The notes below the pieces were generated by a model. It was not told where the DNA came from. It saw only the letters and a program-made list of their open reading frames with translations, and made no database searches. DNA of 64,000 nt. Origin: Chaenocephalus aceratus (lineage: Eukaryota; Chordata; Actinopteri; Perciformes; Channichthyidae). The position numbers and the translations under genes are program-made. Below, piece after piece: positions 31,900-43,955 of the stretch; positions within the stretch are counted from its first letter, which is position 1, and the number at the start of each line of letters is the position of its first letter. Where the stretch lies: contig JAMFTG010000488.1 of assembly GCA_023974075.1 (NCBI GenBank), positions 124,001-188,000 on the forward strand, read 5' to 3'.

Positions 31900-33127
31900 C
31901 AGACCCGGCGCCAGAACAAATCTAAAGGGAGGGCATATGATTTTCATGGGAGGGCACACAAAACCGTCATGTGCTGCGGCACAATATATCAAACAGCGAG
32001 GCCAACAGCATTGCGTAAAGACGCACACTTATCGCAAACATACACAAATAAAGGGCAACATAGAAACCACTTTGAAACATTGTGTGCGTGGCAGCACAAA
32101 CACTGGTAAATCACGAGCAAGGCACACTGGTTACGGATGGCAGCTTCCTCATCGCTGCACTCGGAGAGAAATAGTAGAGACGGAGACGATGAACTGTTTA
32201 GCCCGCCTTGGGCATGGTTTATTTCAATGCACTGCACTCGGACATGTGGAGTGAATCGAGTCACCTCTGAGAGGGAGTTGGTTGACAGCTAAAAAAGCTA
32301 TAATATCAACGACAGCTGATACGTAATAACGGCTCCGTGACAGCTGATCTGCACCAAAGTACTAATTTCCTTATTTGTTTCCTCGCGTATCTGTCTCTCT
32401 CTCCCCACACACTCTCACATGAAATGTGTTCTTTTGATGCGGCATGCATTAGCAGTCCTTTATCAGTCTGTAATGCGTGTTTCCAGTCGCAAAAACCTTT
32501 GACAGTAAAACTGTCTACAGGGGAAACAAAAGGCTGCGTCTGCTTTGAACGAATCTTCAAGCCATGGTCTGTTGTGTACCATGCAGCGGCAAAAGTGCGC
32601 TTCTTTCCTGAAAACAATCTCCCTGATAACGATCCAGTTTCACGGCTGGGTTTATTAACCCCAAGATCATCGCTAACTCAGCCCCGGGGTTTGCCGAGGT
32701 CAAGCTTGTGACATGAGGCGTGCTGCTGCAGCGGCAGGTGCAGGGTCGCCAGCAGCACCATCGGCTGCAGTTCTTTCATCGCTATTTCGTTTTAATAAAT
32801 CCTTAGACCTTTTAAGCCAATTTCTGATGTCCATTTTGTAATTCAAACAGAAATGGGAGTCTACAGAATGCACAATAAACAAATCCAGAATAGGCGGCAG
32901 AGTGTGACGCTGTGATTGGTCTAAATGGGGACGAATCACAAATCACAACAGACACATGCATTTATTTGACGTACATACATCGTAGCATAAAAGTTCAGTT
33001 TATTTATAATTAAAAAAATTAAATATATATATTTTTTAATTTTTATAAATAATAAAAAACGTGTTTATTGGGGGAGGGCAGGAATGTCAAATGGGAGGGC
33101 CTGGCCCCTCCCACGGCGCCGGGCATG
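31900..33127 (-). mobile_element. hAT transposon remnant (TTF/ZMYM-type finger)
   Basis: The ends cagacccggcgcc and ggcgccgggcatg are inverted, and both sides carry a perfect 8-bp duplication gctcacta (31892-31899, 33128-33135). The minus strand at 32306-32617 encodes a piece resembling the TTF/ZMYM-type finger in one hAT lineage: GFCDWKHALQ, then LLMHAASKEHI. Some cysteines expected of the finger are missing and the transposase is otherwise lost. This insertion is seen only beyond the right copy; the left contig stops exactly at its target site. Confidence 0.88.
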
Positions 33128-33581
33128 GCTCACTATCACAGATTCTTTCAGATTTGTGAACAATATTTGAGAGAAATGGTTATTTTGTGTATATAGAAAA
33201 TGTTTTAGATCTTTGAGTTCATCTCATGAAAAATGGGAGCAAAAACAAAAGTGTTGCGTTTTTGCATTTTTGTTCAGTGTAAATGCTGCGGTGATGAAAC
33301 TCCATATCATGGATTATCAAGGCTCTGAAACAGTCTGGAGCTCAAAGGCTTTCTCTCTTGCCGGTTATACCACAAGGTGAGTTCCTTTTTACTTCCTGCT
33401 TCTTCACACACATGCTCTCCAGTACAGGTTAGCTCTGAGTGTTAGCGATGCTAATGTAAACACCGACCATATTACGTCCAAAACAGTCGGGCATTGTTTC
33501 CGATAGCAACTTTCTGATTGGCCCGTGGGTCCACATTTCCGACATCAAAAAGTGCATTTTGCATCATAGGTCCCCTTTAAG

Positions 33582-34386
33582 TATGTGCATTTAAAAAAAA
33601 AGAAAAAGAGGAATAGTTTCGGCGAAAACTAAAAGGTACCATGGGATCAGATTATAATTTTACAAAGGCGGGTTCGTTTGGCATGAAACACTTGAAATAA
33701 CTAAAGGACAAGTTAAACAAGAAAGTACAAAGAAAGTGAGTTCATAGAAAACATTTCAGATGTGTGTATCTCACACTGTCACTTTAATTCATGTACCTGT
33801 GCTTTTAAATGAGTGTTTTTAAATGCCATTTTATAATATGTCACTTAATGCTCTTATTGTCTTTCCTTTTTGTAAAGCACTTTGAATTGCCTTGTGTTGA
33901 AATGTGCTGTATAAATAAACTTGCCTTTCAATGAAAATAGCATCAAAAAAGCCACAAAGCCAGATGTAAGGAAAACCCACTTAACACAAATTAGTGTTCT
34001 GGTGCTAATTTGAGATGTGTTAAATACCATGTTATTGCTGTCTTTTGATTATGTACAGTATTTCCAGCTCTAAATTGTTACATATTTAGCAACTCAGTTT
34101 AAAAGCGAGTTGAGATATATGAGATATGAAGGAGGGAAACGGGAAGATGAGAGGATGTGGAGGAGGAGGAGAGGATGTGATTTACCCGAAGGTTGAGAGT
34201 TGAGAGGGTGGAGATCCTCTCACATGTCTATCCCTGAAGCGCTCAGCCTCCAGCCTGAGGGGAGGAATCATATCTGGGTTACACAGAGGCCATAAAGCAG
34301 ATTACACAGCGATGAAACAGTGACAGTGTTAAAGCACAGAGATGTATCCGTGTATGTTTGAGTTGACATGTTGTTTATGTTGTTTA
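33582..34386. other. Mostly unannotated, with a retroelement tail
   Basis: 33871-33930 carries the same 'gcactttgaattgcc ... aaataaac' tail as 170-232. Positions about 34290-34440 belong to a low-copy local repeat also seen near 38957-39130, 39541-39640 and 42510-42640 ('cataaagcag', 'gttaaagcacaga'). No gene. Confidence 0.5.
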
Positions 34387-34538
34387 TTTCATCGAGTGTT
34401 TTTTAAAATGGGTTCTGTTTTGATGTAAAACCACTATATAAATAAAGTAGGGATGCTCCGATCGCCGGAATCAGCATCGGCCGATACCGATCGCCGATCC
34501 GATCGAGTGGGCGGGGCCTATGGGGATCTTCCGTTTAA
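34387..34538. repeat. 152-bp direct repeat, first copy
   Basis: Same as 35739-35890: from 'tttcatcgagtg' through 'tagggatgctccgatcgccg' to 'ggggatcttcc'. The 'tagggatgctccgatc' part is the usual left end of a fish hAT element, so each repeat is unique flank plus a hAT end. Confidence 0.9.
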
Positions 34539-35696
34539 GGCGAGACACCCCAGGTGAATAGGGTAATTTTTTTAACTTAAAGGTATCAGCTAGATATTTC
34601 TCCAGTTAAGTACTTACAATAAGGCAATTGTCTTTTGTATTACAAGTGTTCTGAAATAGCATGTTTAAATATGCAAATGATCCATTATCTCATTAAATAT
34701 GCACATATTTTACACATTTCAGGAATCGAAAATCTGAACTTTGGATAAAGCCAGGTTCAAAATTCTTGTTTAATTTTGTAGTCATATTAGTATCTAAGGA
34801 TTTTACAGAAGGGATATTGGATATCTCTTTTTATCACTCCATAAATCAGAAAATACTGTCAACAGCCCTAAAATATCCATTTCCGCCATGTTTTTAGGTA
34901 TACAATGTTGTATAATTCAGGCTATGAATGATATATGAACAAACCCTTCTGTAAAAGCCTTCATAATATTGATAGGAATATAACTGGAAGGTTTGGTGTA
35001 TCTACGTGCTACTGAAGTCTCATTTTGAGAAAACGACCTTTAAAGATTGCAGTGAGGCGCTAGCTAAACCCTCCTGTTCTTTGGATGACAGCTTGCGCCT
35101 CGACGCACTCCGTGAAGGCATTTCATGTTCGGGGTCATTTGTTTTTTGTATAATCTTGCTTCGTGCAAGTGACAATTGTTGTCGTCTTCTCTGTGAACGT
35201 TTTTTTCGCCGTTCTTTTGCCATTTTGAGATTTCAATTTCTAGCGGAAAGCTAACCAGGAAGTGTTTTAGCACACCACGTGACGCATCTGAACGAATCAC
35301 GTTGTCAGAAATTGACACCAGCCAATGAGATTTCGTTTCTTGGTTTAAGACCCCTTTGTGCTTTCACGATTGGTTGCTGATACAAAGGAAATGACCATAT
35401 TTGGATCCGATGAGATTGTGCAGGAGAGACGGAGCTTTCCAACGATACCTCTGTTGACATGGTGCACACAGCGGTCGCGGTACTTTATGTTACGTTAGAA
35501 TGCTAACTTGTGGTGAATTTAGGAGAAATCTACAGACGCAAATAGACACACTATAGTAAAATAAACACTTAAATGTGTATTTTGTACGTTTTCCTTCCAA
35601 AAGCCTGAAAGAAAACATGTTATGGAATCAAAATAGCACAAAATCTCAAAATTGACCAGTACTTGAAAACGATGTTTTTGCCTGCCGTGTCTCGCC
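34539..35696 (-). mobile_element. TTAA-flanked DNA transposon remnant
   Basis: The termini ggcgagacac and gtgtctcgcc are inverted, and TTAA stands on each side (34535-34538, 35697-35700). A TTAA target is typical of piggyBac and Kolobok elements. On the minus strand about 35020-35318 there are short basic open frames (MAKERRKKRSQRRRQQ); I recognise no transposase domain in them. Confidence 0.8.
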
Positions 35697-35738
35697 TTAA
35701 AGAGAAAAAGTCAATGTATCGAACAAGTCCCTTTTTCA

Positions 35739-35890
35739 TTTCATCGAGTGTTTTTTAAAATGGGTTCTGTTTTGATGTGATACCACTATATAAATAAAGT
35801 AGGGATGCTCCGATCGCCGGAATCAGCATCGGCCGATACCGATCGCCGATCCGATCGAGTGGGCGGGGCCTATGGGGATCTTCCATTTAA
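35739..35890. repeat. 152-bp direct repeat, second copy
   Basis: Second copy of 34387-34538, about 40 bp beyond the TTAA element. It continues into 'atttaaagtgatg' instead of a transposon. Confidence 0.9.
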
Positions 35891-36035
35891 AGTGATGTTT
35901 AAAACTCAGTTAATGCTCATTCACTGGAGCTTCCACAACAACCAACATAATTATTACATTCAAATGAAGTTCATTATTCAAGTTTACATTCACTTTGGAG
36001 AATAACACGGGAGAAATGAGCGGAAGCACTCTCTT

Positions 36036-36145
36036 TTCCTCTCTCCCCCTCCCTCCCTCCCCCTCTCTCTCTTTTCCTCTCTCTCTCTCTCCCCCTCCCT
36101 CCCTCTCTCTCTCTCTCTCTCTCTCCCCCCTCTCTCTCTCTCTCG
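36036..36145. repeat. (CT)n-rich low-complexity tract
   Basis: A mixed ctctct / ccctccct tract of about 110 bp. Confidence 0.95.
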
Positions 36146-36282
36146 ACAGCCTGTCAGTATCTCATGCAGCTCACTGATCCAGTAATGAGTGACCCGACAG
36201 TGAAGATTAAATATATGTATAACTAGTTTAGCTTGTTCCAGAGGTAGATCAAATAGCTAAGTGTGTTAGGTCTAACTCTATA

Positions 36283-38578
36283 GCCGCGTTCACACCGCAG
36301 TACTTTTCCCACTTTAGTTCCGATATAGTTCAGAAATGTCGCGTTCACACCAAAAAGAGCCGGAAACTACATTTAGTTCATGAGAACCTTTTCACCCCCT
36401 TTTCAGAGGGAGAAAAAGGTTCCTATTTCTGATTGGCTGGGCGGATTGCAAACCACGCCCCGTAAAACGCCCAAAAAGTGTTGCGAAGCCGCCATTTTAT
36501 TATCCTCACATTAGCATTATTAGCATTAGCATTAGCCCAGCGCACAAACGCAGAGATACTAACTTATGGCAACACAAAATAAAACATGGGAGCGGTGGAG
36601 ATGAGGAGGTGTCGGCGTTCTGGTGATTTACTCGGAAGTCCCCAACTCCGGGGACTTCCGGCCGGGGACTTCGGGCGGCAGTATACGCCGTGAAGTGGTT
36701 TGCGGCCTGCCAGTAAGCCCAAAGCTGCAGAAGGGACTTGTCTCTATTCTTGTTTTGCTCGATCTCAGTGCTGCATTTGATACTATCGACCATGATATCC
36801 TATTGCAAAGACTAGAGCACTTAGTTGGCATACAGGGAACTGCTTTAGGCTGGTTTAGGTCCTATCTATCTGAACGCTCTCAGTTTGTACGTGTTAACGA
36901 TGAATCTTCCACGCAAACCAAAGTTAGCCATGGAGTGCCACAGGGCTCAGTGCTCGGACCTATTTTGTTCACATTATATATGCTTCCGTTAGGCAATATT
37001 ATAAGGAATCATTCTGTAAACTTTCATTGTTATGCGGATGATACTCAACTATATTTATCAATCAAGCCTGATGAAATTAATCATCTAAATAAAATTCAAG
37101 ACTGCCTCAAGGACTTAAAAACGTGGATGACCTTAAACTTTTTGTACTTGGCCCGAAGAATCTACGAAACAAATTATCTAAAGATATACTAACTATGGAT
37201 GGCATTAATTTGGCCTCCAGTGAGACTGTAAGGAATCTTGGTGTTATATTTGATCAGGATTTATCCTTTAATGCCCACATAAAATCAATTTCAAGGACCG
37301 CCTACTTCCATCTACGTAACATTGCAAAAATCAGGCATATCTTGCCTCAAAACGATGCAGAGAAACTAGTCCATGCATTTGTTACTTCTAGGCTGGATTA
37401 TTGTAACTCTTTATTATCAGGGAGTACCAAGAAGTCAGTCAAGTCGCTTCAGCTGATTCAAAATGCTGCGGCTCGTGTACTAACCAGAGTTAGGAAAAGG
37501 GACCACATTACTCCTGTTCTGGCTGCCTTACACTGGCTCCCTATAGAACACAGGATAGAATTTTAAATTCTTCTTCTCGCCTACAAAGCCCTTAATGGGC
37601 AGGCGCCATCTTACCTTAAAGAACTCATTATACCCTACTGTCCTACTAGGGCATTGCGTTCCAAGAATGCAGGGTTGTTGGTTGTTCCTAGAATCTCTAA
37701 AAGTACAATGGGAGCCAGAGCCTTTTCTTATCAAGCTCCACATTTGTGGAATCAGCTTCCAGTTTGTGTTCGGGCGGCAGACACCCTATCCGTTTTTAAG
37801 AGTGCGCTTAAGACCTTCCTTTTTGATAAAGCTTATAGTTAGGGCTGATTAGATTCAGCCCCTAGTTTTGCTGATATAGGCTTAGTTTGTCGGGGGACAT
37901 CTTACTTCTTCCTTCTCTCTGTCTATACCTGTGTACTCTCATGTTCCGATTAACCCAGCTTCCCCAAATGTCTTTCTTTTTGGTGTCTATATACGCTGGG
38001 ATCCGGAGTCATGGATGATCCTGCGGTCCTGTGTCCTGGATCGCGAGCGCTGGATCTTGAGTCGTGGCTGTGGTCCTGGATGGATATCCTCGTGGATTCA
38101 TCTTCCTATTATACACACATGCATTTCCAAACATCTGGACTACCTATGTTGTAAATGTATTATCTTTTCAATTTACACACGGCATCTATTGCACGTCTGT
38201 CCGTCCTGGGAGAGGGATCCCTCCTCTGTTGCTCTCCCTGAGGTTTCTCCCATTTTTCCCTTTAAACTGGGTTTTCTTTGGAAGTTTTTCCTTGTACGAT
38301 GTGAGGGTCTAAGGACAGAGGGTGTCGTATTGTCATACTGATATTCTGTATAAACTGTGAAGACCACGGAGACAAATGTAACATTTGTGATATTGGGCTA
38401 TATAAATAAACATTGATTGATTGATTGATTGAAGAAGAAGTGACGTCAGCGGCTTCATTTGCGTAATCTTCCCTCGGGGAACTTATTCCGGTGTGAACGC
38501 GATCTGCTCTTAGTTCATGAGAACTAAAGAGTTCTCGTGAACCTTTGTGTGAAAAGTACTGCGGTGTGAACGCGCCTT
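36283..38578. mobile_element. MITE family C split by an L2 LINE
   Basis: Terminal inverted repeats gcgttcacaccgcagtactt at the left, aagtactgcggtgtgaacgc at the right. Its own sequence is 36283-36732 and 38433-38578; an L2-type LINE occupies the middle. Another member without the LINE is at 43285-43954, and comparing the two shows where the LINE went in. Confidence 0.9.
36733..38432 (+). mobile_element. 5'-truncated L2-type LINE
   Basis: The plus strand reads a reverse transcriptase from LLDLSAAFDTIDHDILLQRL to the catalytic CYADDTQLYLS (about 37030-37065), then after a frameshift near 37125 continues with LGVIFDQDLSFNAHI, SRLDYCNSLLSG and, after a TAA at 37564, WNQLPVCVRAAD and LKTFLF. These are the blocks of L2/CR1-type fish LINEs. 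The upstream endonuclease and ORF1 are absent. The 3' end is a (TTGA)n tail at 38412-38431. The frameshift and stop make it inactive. Confidence 0.93.
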
Positions 38579-40425
38579 TAGTGTGTGTCGCTCTGCTCAC
38601 CGGTCCGTCACAGCGGGCGGAGCTGCTGGATTTCTGCTTCACACACGTTGCATACCTCTATGTCTTTTTCGGACACCTTAAAAGACTGCCAGACTGGTGA
38701 AGTCATTTTTGGAGAGCTTGTTTTGTGTATCAGTCCTGTTCTTACAAGATACCTCCCTATTTAGTCTATTATCATTGATGTCATTGTGTTTGATCAGTAC
38801 AATAAGAAAAGACGATACAAGATGTTAAATGCAGGTTTTAAAGCCGTCTCTTTGTTTAAATGTGCCTTCAATTACACCGTGTATTGCCTTTCCTCAGAAA
38901 ACCTTTTACACATGTAATTTTGTTGTGTTCCTTTTTATTCTACATTTAAAAAGCTAAACATGAAAGCTGTTGGAGGAACGGAAAGCCACAAAATGATATA
39001 GCATTAAAATAAAGTATACACAGCGTTAAAGCACAGAGCTGTATATGTGCTGAGTCGACATGTTGTTTTTTTCTTTGTTTTTTTTACTTCATCTGTGTGT
39101 TTTCTAAATGGGTCTGTTTTGATGTGAAACCACTAAACCACTTCACCTCACATTCACTATATACAGTATTGATTGCCTCCTTCTCTTCCAACCATTTGGA
39201 CGAAGACTTGCATTTCCCCATAACGATGTTGCTTAGCAACCGGCGTAAACTGACCTTTGCGCGCTATCAAGCAGTGAGCGCGCGATGTCCTGTTCAGATG
39301 ACGTCAACCCCAACGGGATGCCATCAATAAACTACACAGAATCACACGACACACCTACGCCATGACTACATTCAGGCAGACGGTAGAACACAACCTCTCT
39401 GGACCATTCATATACTTATTTAAAACAAGCTACAAAATGTAACACCTTGGAAAATGCCCTTTAATACTTTTTGATAGCCTTAATTTTTGCTAAATTGATT
39501 TATTAACTTTTAATACTTTTTAAGACCCCGCGGACCCCCTGAACATAAAAGCTGTTGGAGGAAGGGAAAGCCACAATGCGACATTATGCAAATTATACAG
39601 CAATAAAATAAAGTAAACACAGCGTTAAAGCATGGGGTCTGGAGTGTGAGATGTTTTTTGAGATCACAATTGTGTCCGTACACATCGATTTCATTTGGTT
39701 TGACCGATACAATAACACGCCATTTTTAAAGAGGCCCGATTGTGCTCTTTCCCTTTCCTGTAGTGTGCTCTATAGGTTTTAGTGCATGCAAATGGTCTTC
39801 AAAGGCTAAAATCCCTGTGTTCCCCCCAGGGAGGGAGTTTTCGGTGCAGATCAGGCTAAAGCTTGAGAGGTTATATTGTTGCTATAAGTTATCATTGATT
39901 TCAGTCTGTCGGATCAACAAAATAAGAGATGCCAGAAGAAGCGAAAAATGCACGATATAAATGTGTCTTCCTAACGACAACACGCTATGGCCCAACTGCC
40001 AACCTTGAGACCTCAGAAATCGAGAGCATTTCAAAACCACCGCGGGGGTGGGGGGGATGCTAGTGGATCGCTGGAGCTGTATTAGATTAACATTAACATG
40101 CTTATTGTAGTTGTAAGTGCACTGTCTTGATGGAGCATGTGTGTGGGCTGGAAAGGAGTGAGCAGAGGGTCGAGTTGTCGATTCTTGTTCAGTTTTCCGT
40201 GACTATCTGCCTCACCCTCTCAGACTTTCAGTTGCGCGCGCTACTAAAGAGACGCGCTACCATGGAAACCAAACAATGGTGTAGCTGTATTAAAGTCCGA
40301 GTGGAAACAGTCCTGAGTAAATCTGATTTAGTCAGAAATCGGGAGAAATATAACCCCGGGAAGAAACCGGGAGAGGGCAATGAAATTGGGAGTGTCCCGC
40401 AAAAATCGGGAGGGTTGGCAAGTAT
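38579..40425. other. Repeat-rich, no gene
   Basis: Holds two pieces of the local low-copy repeat (38957-39130, 39541-39640: 'gctgttggagga', 'aaagccacaa', 'acagcgttaaagca'). Nothing coding on either strand. Confidence 0.5.
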
Positions 40426-40426
40426 G

Positions 40427-40466
40427 CCCACTACCCACTACCCACTACCCACTACCCACTACCCCT
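40427..40466. repeat. (actaccc)n short tandem repeat
   Basis: Five or so copies of cccacta / ctaccca, about 40 bp. Confidence 0.85.
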
Positions 40467-40884
40467 CCATTCGCGCGGAGGGTCCGCCACATTAAGTGCT
40501 GTTCCAAACCAACGGTGTGGAGGGGGAGTGGGCTATCAAGTCCTCAAACAGCGAGTCTGCATCGGTGCTGACTGGAGACCGGTCTCTCCCTGACCCAGGG
40601 TCGGCGTCATGGGGGGTCATTCGCGGGCCATGCCCCCCCAAATGAGTCACTGTTCCCCCCAACGCAGGGCAGGCAAGCCTTGCCACTTTGCCGGGTTTTT
40701 GTTAATCATATAGGCGAAGTGAAAACGTTTCCACTAAAAGTGTTTTGTGTGAAATACATCAGACATAAAGAATACAAATAGAAAACACAGCCTGAGGTGT
40801 GCTCACTGCTGCTCTCTGATTGGTGTGTTGCTTGACCAATGACCCCCGACCTTTGTTTTGTTATCATTACGTGGCTGTGTGTTT

Positions 40885-41735
40885 AGATGAAAGCTGGTGG
40901 CGATCTGTTCATCTGTTATACTGATTATACAGTAAAGCCATCGAAAATAATATGATATACAGTACAGTACAAGTAGCCTACTTCTGGGTCTCTGTGTTTC
41001 ATTCAAGCTCGGCTCTGTGTGTGTGTGGCACGAGCGCATTTTGTGAGTGCTCGAGCGGTAATGTGGAATGTTGTTGTTAGCATCTGGTTAGCTAGCTATG
41101 CTAACGGATATAAAGAGCTATTTCTACACCAAGTTGGAGGAGAGTCCTCTCCTGTCAGACTGAGAGGATCATATAACCTCAGCTCAGTGAGGTAAGGACT
41201 CTCTCAGTGTTTAGATAGTTCACTTTAGTGTAAGTTATCTCAGTGGGTCTCAAACGGTTCGGTCACCATTTATGTAAACAAGTATTTGCGAACGTCACTA
41301 TCATAATATCTTCTGAAAACACATTTATATGATCATTATAGTTATTAAAAAACAAGAGAATAAATGAAAAACGGGTATGAAATACTATAACACAAGAATA
41401 CAGTTTAAAAGGGGAGTGATTAGTAAAATATCCATAAAGAAAAAGTAAATCTGTACAGTTCTGTTTCATATGGATGCTGAGAGATGTAGGCTATCCATAG
41501 ACCTCTTCACGTTTCTCTCAAAGTGCACCAGATTGATGCTTTTAACTTCAATATTTAAAAGAAAATCTTCCCCCAGACCCTCCTAGAGGAAGTTAGGTCC
41601 ACCCCCACCTAAAACATGTTCACATGGATAGGATACTAAATACATTTGCACACTTTTTATATGGTGGCCTATGTCCATATGTTTCTGTGTTGGTGGTCGT
41701 GCCACAACCGTGCATGTATGCATGTATGCACAGGT
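40885..41735. repeat. hAT-family interior, shared with 54455-55010
   Basis: Matches the interior of the hAT element at 54368-55147 over several blocks: 'gcatctggttagctagctat', 'ttatatgatcattatagtta', 'gtgcaccagattgatgctt', 'catgccacaaccgtg'-like. A short part also recurs at 46053-46092. No clear element ends are visible here, so it is probably an old diverged copy. Confidence 0.65.
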
Positions 41736-43284
41736 CATAGGTGCGCGATACAATAGCACGACACCCTGCAATGTGTGTGAAAGACAACAGACTTTACAGC
41801 ATGTTTTTTTTAATTTAAGTTGCGTTGGTGTTTGTGTGTTGGTTCTTGACGGCAGTGTGTGCCCCGCCGTGGTAAATGATTGCCCCCCCCCCATTCGATT
41901 TGTTCTAGAGCTGACCCTGACCTGACCGGAGTCACGCTGTGTGTGTCCGTCAGGAAACAAGCTGTGTACAAGTAGTTCCAGCAAACATCCACTGATAAAC
42001 TGCGATGTTAACAACCTCATGATAACCTCATATGTTTTTAACTCAGGATCAAACCTGTGCTTAGTCTAGACAAAGGTAAATGTGTGCATTTTATTATAAA
42101 GTTGTGTATATTTACAAACTGTTGCAAAAACTAAGAAGCTTATAAACATCAGGTTTAAAACTAAAAGAGCTTTGCAAAAAAGTAACACAATTAAAGATGT
42201 TTGGAGTTTTATTTGAGTTATTCATTTAAACTTTTTGTCTAAGAGATGCTGATTTGAAACCGTTGTTACAAACAGTTACGGCATTTCCTGTTCCTGCCGG
42301 AGAGAGGGGAGGCCGTCCCAAAGCTTGCCGCTGTGTTTACTCCCTCCACGGAGTTCACTGCGTCACGGAGGGGGAGTGTGTAGGGTGTGGTTTGGGATTG
42401 GGCCTATGTTTAACCTTTTAACAGAAAGCTTTTCTCAGAAGTTATCTATGAAATGTTGTCTTTTCTTTTCTTTTTTAAACTGCTGTATTTTTTTTCTGTG
42501 TTTATGAAGTTAAACATAAAAGATGGGAAGCAGAAAATCATATATGGGTTCAACAGACGCCATAAAGCAAGTTATACAGTAATAAAAGTACACTTAGGGT
42601 TAAATCATAAGGATGCGTGAGGATGCGTCTGTGTACAGTCTTAAGAATATGATTAGTTTTTCTGATAAGATATGGAAGAATTTAGTCCGTTGACATTTCA
42701 GTTTGTTTCTTACAATAACCCTCTATTTTAAACCTTTCAAAAAAGAGATATTTGACAGAAGTCCTCTATGATATCTTGTATTGAAGTCTGTCTTTATGAA
42801 GTTAAACATTAAAGATATTAAAGCTCTTTTTACTGTCTTTTCAGCCAAGGTGGATATTGTTGCTTATTTTCCGGCTACTTTTTCTAATAATACTTCCATT
42901 TATTCAACATGAAAAAGCCTGCTGCCGCCAGAAATGTAGGACATATCATTTCATGAAAAAGACGTGCCAACAATGCATGTTTAAAATAGAATACGCAGAA
43001 GCTTTCATACATTAGATAAAGGTTGAGTATCAGCAGCAAAGCACTCGTGTCACATTTGTAAAGGAATAAATACCAGCTAGCATTCGTCATTTCAGCACTA
43101 TGCTTTGTTTAATGAGTATTTGTTAACAATTACACAACCTATACAAGAGTAAATGAAGTGAAAGACAAAGAAGATCGATTTTAGCTAAATATTAACATTT
43201 CTTAGACGCAGACAATATCTCATAAGTTAAATTAAACCTTAATGGGTAAAGTAAAACATTTGTGTCTAATCAAAAGGGTACAAG
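41736..43284. other. No recognised gene or element
   Basis: AT-rich intergenic-type DNA. 42510-42640 resembles the local repeat near 39 kb. Open frames are short and lack splice or codon support. Confidence 0.4.
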
Positions 43285-43954
43285 AGCCGCTTTCACTCCA
43301 AGTACTTTGCCGTACTTAGTACCCAGCACTTAGTTCCCCATGGAACTAAAGAGCAGATCGCGTTCACACCGGAATAAGTTCGCTGAGGGAAGATTACGCA
43401 AATGAAGATGCTGACGTCACTTCTTCTTCTTCTGCTTTGGGTTTACTGGCAGGTCGCAAACCACTTCACGGCATATACTGCCGCCCAAAGTCCCCGGCCG
43501 GAAGTCCCCGGAGTTGGAGACTGGCTTCAGTAGAAGCTGCTGGGAGTCCCAGCTGCTGGGAGTCCCAGCAGCTTCTACTGAAGCCAGTCCCCGAGTAAAT
43601 CGCCAGAACGCCGACACCTCCTCATCTCCACCGCTCCCATGTTTGTTTTTGTGTTGCCATAAGTTAGTCTCTCTCCGTTGGTGCGCGGGGCTAATGCTAA
43701 TGCTAATAATGCTAATGCCAGCAAATACAATGGCGGCTTCACAAAACTTTTCAGAGTTTTACGGGGCGTGGTTTGCAATCCGCCCAGCCAATCAGAAATT
43801 GGTACTGTTTTCTCCCCAGGACAGTACCATCTCTAGCAGGCACTAAAAATGGGGGTAAAAGTTCTCGGAACTAACTAACTCTTTTTGGTGTGAACGCAAA
43901 ATAAGAGGTACTAACGGAACTAAACGGGAAAAGTACTCCGGTGTGAAAGCGTCT
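43285..43954. mobile_element. MITE family C, second member
   Basis: Ends gccgctttcactccaagtac and gtactccggtgtgaaagcg are inverted and match the family at 36283-38578, in inverse orientation for the inner parts ('gaagattacgcaaatgaag', 'gcaaaccacttcacggc', 'cagccaatcagaaat'). It lacks the LINE and instead has a hairpin (43521-43587). Confidence 0.85.
43521..43587. repeat. 67-bp near-perfect hairpin
   Basis: The left arm ctggcttcagtagaagctgc pairs with gcagcttctactgaagccag, extended by tgggagtccc opposite gggagtccca. The arms total about 30 bp around a loop of under 10 bases. Confidence 0.92.
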
Positions 43955-43955
43955 A

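Larger units (their letters stand above)
31182..33281. mobile_element. Rearranged Tc1-like foldback element with telomere-like core
   Basis: TA-flanked ends cactgaacaaaatataaacg and tttttgttcagtg bound the element inside MITE B. The two arms (31184-31500 and, interrupted, 31725-33279) are inverted copies of the same Tc1-like terminal region. Between them are 31519-31590, a run of taggggt/tagggt repeats, and a transposase scrap (HGGGGVMVWAG...) near 31620-31680. No coding capacity remains. The right arm is split by a hAT insertion at 31900-33127. Confidence 0.9.
30976..33581. mobile_element. MITE family B, complete, carrying two nested insertions
   Basis: The left end cttaaaggtcacctctcatg and right end gcatcataggtcccctttaag are imperfect inverted repeats. 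Its own sequence is about 500 bp: 30976-31181 and 33282-33581. The rest is a Tc1-like element (31182-33281) that itself contains a hAT element (31900-33127). Other family members are at 52853-55368, 59498-59966 and, in part, 8697-10436. Confidence 0.85.

Noticed and set aside
32306..32617. Host zinc-finger gene of ZMYM type
   Set aside because: It lies between hAT terminal repeats with a perfect 8-bp target duplication, and is truncated.
36623..37852. Host gene with reverse transcriptase domain
   Set aside because: L2-type LINE, 5'-truncated, frameshifted and stopped, with a (TTGA)n tail.
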